From positions 1-15,376 of the forward strand of contig JAMCTD010000032.1 of the NCBI GenBank assembly GCA_023380995.1: a stretch of DNA of 15,376 bases. The letters run 5' to 3'. The translations under genes were made by a program, and so were the position numbers. Under the pieces are notes generated by a model. The model made no database searches, was not told the origin of the DNA, and worked only from the letters and a program-made list of their open reading frames with translations. Origin of the DNA: Patescibacteria group bacterium (lineage in GTDB: Bacteria; Patescibacteria; Microgenomatia; Daviesbacterales; UBA10151). Positions 14,029 to 15,376 of this stretch are shown here, in pieces (positions within the stretch are counted from its first letter, which is position 1; each line of letters begins with the position of its first letter).

Positions 14029-14034
14029 GTGCTT

Positions 14035-14811
14035 ATGCAGCAATCTGATGAATTAAATTTAGCTATTAATGCAATTAAAAAAGCAGGGCAAATAATTAAG
14101 GACGGTTACGGGAAAACACTGGAAATTCTAATTAAAGAGAATATTAAAAGTATTGTTACTCAAATTGATAAAGCTGCAGAGAAAACTATAATTGAGATGT
14201 TGCAAACATCATCTGATTATCCGATTCTTGCAGAGGAGAGCGGCAAAATAGGGAATGTAGATAAAACTTTTTGGGTAATTGATCCTTTAGACGGAACTAC
14301 AAATTTCTCAAGAAATATACCATTCTTTTCAACTTCAGTTGCTTTGGTAAAAGATGATACTGTTGTTTTAGGTGTTACCTTTAATCCATTATCTAATGAG
14401 CTTTTTTACGCTGAAAAAGGAAAAGGCGCATATCTAAATGGTAACCAAATTAATGTTTCCACGAGGACTGAGGGAGCAATTGTAATTATAAATCAAGGAA
14501 TAGGTGTTAAGGCTGATTTAAAATACACACAAGTAACTGAAAAATTAAGCTCTGCTTTTACTCTGAGGCGCTTGGGTTCTTCCTGTTTAGAGTATTGCCT
14601 AGTTGCTTGTGGAGGAGTTGAGAAATTTGCTAGTTATGGTGATAAACCATGGGATTTGGCAGCAGGCATGTTAATAGTACAAGAAGCAGGTGGAAAAGTT
14701 AGTGATTGGAAAGGCAACAAGTGGTCAATTTGGAATTCTTATGCATTAGTATCAAATAAAGTAATTTATGACAAATTAATACAAAGTGTTGACAGTTTAC
14801 AGATAGCTTAG
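14035..14811 (+). CDS. Inositol monophosphatase family phosphatase
   Basis: A Mg-dependent sugar or inositol phosphate phosphatase of the IMPase/FBPase fold, 258 residues. The metal sites are seen in EESG (about 68-71), WVIDPLDGTTNF (about 80-91) and KPWDLAAG (about 203-210), with the expected order and spacing. Possible substrates are inositol-1-phosphate, fructose-1,6-bisphosphate, histidinol phosphate or 3'-phosphoadenosine 5'-phosphate; the sequence alone does not decide. I chose ATG 14035 over GTG 14029, since 14035 lies exactly 6 bp after the TATAAT box, where transcription should start, while the GTG touches the box and would lie upstream of the mRNA. The 6PGDH gene follows 12 bp after the stop. 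Confidence 0.88.
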   Translation: MQQSDELNLAINAIKKAGQIIKDGYGKTLEILIKENIKSIVTQIDKAAEKTIIEMLQTSSDYPILAEESGKIGNVDKTFWVIDPLDGTTNFSRNIPFFSTSVALVKDDTVVLGVTFNPLSNELFYAEKGKGAYLNGNQINVSTRTEGAIVIINQGIGVKADLKYTQVTEKLSSAFTLRRLGSSCLEYCLVACGGVEKFASYGDKPWDLAAGMLIVQEAGGKVSDWKGNKWSIWNSYALVSNKVIYDKLIQSVDSLQIA

Positions 14812-14817
14812 TAAAGT
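14789..14817 (+). promoter_or_regulatory. 6PGDH gene promoter
   Basis: Perfect TTGACA (14789-14794), a 17-bp spacer and TAAAGT (14812-14817), then six bases to the ATG at 14824. The promoter lies over the last codons of the IMPase gene. Confidence 0.55.
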
Positions 14818-14823
14818 AACATT

Positions 14824-15376
14824 ATGAAAATTGGATATATTGGTTTGGGCAGGATGGGGAAAAATATGGTGCTTCGTCTTTTAGAACAAGGAATAGAAGT
14901 GGTGGCATGGAACAGGTCTCCCGAGCCCAGGGAAGAATTAAAGGAAGAAGTAAAAGAGATAAAAACTGGATCAGAAAATTTGACCATAGTAGAGAGTTTA
15001 AATGAGCTAATTGAAAAACTGGAAACTCCCAGAGTAATTTGGTTAATGATTTCTGCAGGTGGAGCCATTGATGCAGTTTTAAGCCAGCTTACAGAAAAGC
15101 TGAGCAAAGAGGATTTGGTAATTGATGGCGGTAATTCTTTTTATAAGGATACCTTAAGGAGAAATGAAATGCTTTCCCAAAAAGGTATCCATTTTATGGA
15201 TGCAGGTACTTCCGGTGGGATAGAAGGCGCAAGGGGTGGGGCATGTATTATGGCAGGAGGGTCTTTGGAGGATTTTAAGAGAGCAGAGCCAATTTTTAAG
15301 GCAGCTGCTAAGCCGGAAGCTTATGCCCATTTAGGCTCGGTAGGAAGCGGACATTTTGCCAAAACCAATATATCCA
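14824..15376 (+). CDS. gnd: 6-phosphogluconate dehydrogenase, N-terminal part (3' end missing)
   Basis: Oxidative decarboxylation of 6-phosphogluconate to ribulose-5-phosphate with reduction of NAD(P), in the pentose phosphate pathway. The visible 184 codons give the Rossmann start MKIGYIGLGRMGKNM, WNRSPEP, LVIDGGNSFYKDTLRR, MDAGTSGGIEGARGGACIMAGG and VGSGHFAK, all typical of the short, YqeC-like type. In this family AK is followed by MVHNGIEYG. Here the frame reads TNIS to the window end, so the last 12-13 bases do not belong to this gene. They match the reverse complement of the gene's own start. Confidence 0.9.
   Translation, partial: MKIGYIGLGRMGKNMVLRLLEQGIEVVAWNRSPEPREELKEEVKEIKTGSENLTIVESLNELIEKLETPRVIWLMISAGGAIDAVLSQLTEKLSKEDLVIDGGNSFYKDTLRRNEMLSQKGIHFMDAGTSGGIEGARGGACIMAGGSLEDFKRAEPIFKAAAKPEAYAHLGSVGSGHFAKTNIS
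14832..14851 (+). repeat. 5' copy of a 20-bp inverted repeat (in the gnd start)
   Basis: Encodes part of the GYIGLGR dinucleotide-binding loop. Its reverse complement recurs at 15357-15376 with one mismatch in 20. Confidence 0.8.
15357..15376 (-). repeat. Inverted copy of the gnd start at the contig end
   Basis: Nineteen of 20 bases match the reverse complement of 14832-14851. It starts exactly where the 6PGDH protein loses its conserved sequence, and it runs to the last base of the window. Confidence 0.8.

Noticed and set aside
14029..14031. GTG 14029 as IMPase start
   Set aside because: It directly follows the -10 box, so it should not be in the mRNA; ATG 14035 fits.
13795..14043. An 82-codon minus-strand frame as one intact gene
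   Set aside because: Only the part from ATG 13998 to about 13871 looks like a HAD protein; the rest is antisense of the Pro-rich linker, and the first 15 codons lie upstream of the -10 box.
1..15376. CRISPR array, insertion sequence or defence island
   Set aside because: No regularly spaced repeats, transposase or Cas-like frames were seen; the only defence-type genes are hicBA.

Overview
The window looks like a complete contig (15,376 bp) from a small-genome, AT-rich bacterium. The best fit is a Candidate Phyla Radiation (Patescibacteria) member, possibly of the Microgenomates group. The reasons are compact single-copy genes, many small membrane or secreted proteins, a UvrC that ends before its helix-hairpin-helix domain, tRNA genes without an encoded CCA, and a substrate-binding protein with no transporter subunits beside it. 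This is inference from style and gene content; no phylogenetic marker was compared.

Layout, left to right on the + strand unless stated. 2-826: 3' part of a membrane-anchored transglutaminase-like protein. 854-4239: uvrC, a PF04020 membrane protein, secG and a family-5 substrate-binding protein. 4374-5540: a DUF1003-like membrane protein, a DUF2795 protein and a helical orphan. 5561-5633 (-): tRNA-Lys. 5724-7678: a Tat-exported six-hairpin glycosidase-like gene broken by a +1 shift, then a membrane zinc protease. 7741-10381: an MTA/SAH-nucleosidase-like gene and typA. 10420-11135 (-): a hicBA toxin-antitoxin pair whose hicA carries an in-frame TGA, and a small acidic protein. 11188-11823: an alpha/beta-hydrolase-like protein. 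11836-11908 (-): tRNA-Arg. 12036-12731: an MscS TM-repeat membrane protein. 12741-13562 (-): ROK sugar kinase. 13721-13998: a Pro/Ser-rich secreted protein fused tail-to-tail with a HAD phosphatase fragment. 14035-15376: an inositol-monophosphatase family gene and the start of a 6-phosphogluconate dehydrogenase gene.

Most of the genes are housekeeping: DNA repair, Sec export, ribosome GTPase, nucleoside salvage, tRNAs. The right end leans to sugar phosphate metabolism (ROK kinase, IMPase, 6PGDH). There is no CRISPR array, transposase or prophage.

Two patterns run through the window. First, genes fall into two translation classes. One has a -10 box only 6-9 bp before the start codon and no Shine-Dalgarno, as expected of leaderless mRNAs (854, 2590, 6992, 7741, 10873-, 11135-, 13998-, 14035, 14824). 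The other has a strong Shine-Dalgarno (4374, 4906, 8600, 11188, 12036, 13721). Second, there are several rearrangement scars: a 34-bp direct repeat around hicBA, the deletion junction at about 13,870, the frameshift at 6519-6523, and an inverted copy of the 6PGDH gene start at the very end of the contig, which may be an assembly fold-back. None of the 20 stop codons seen is TGA.
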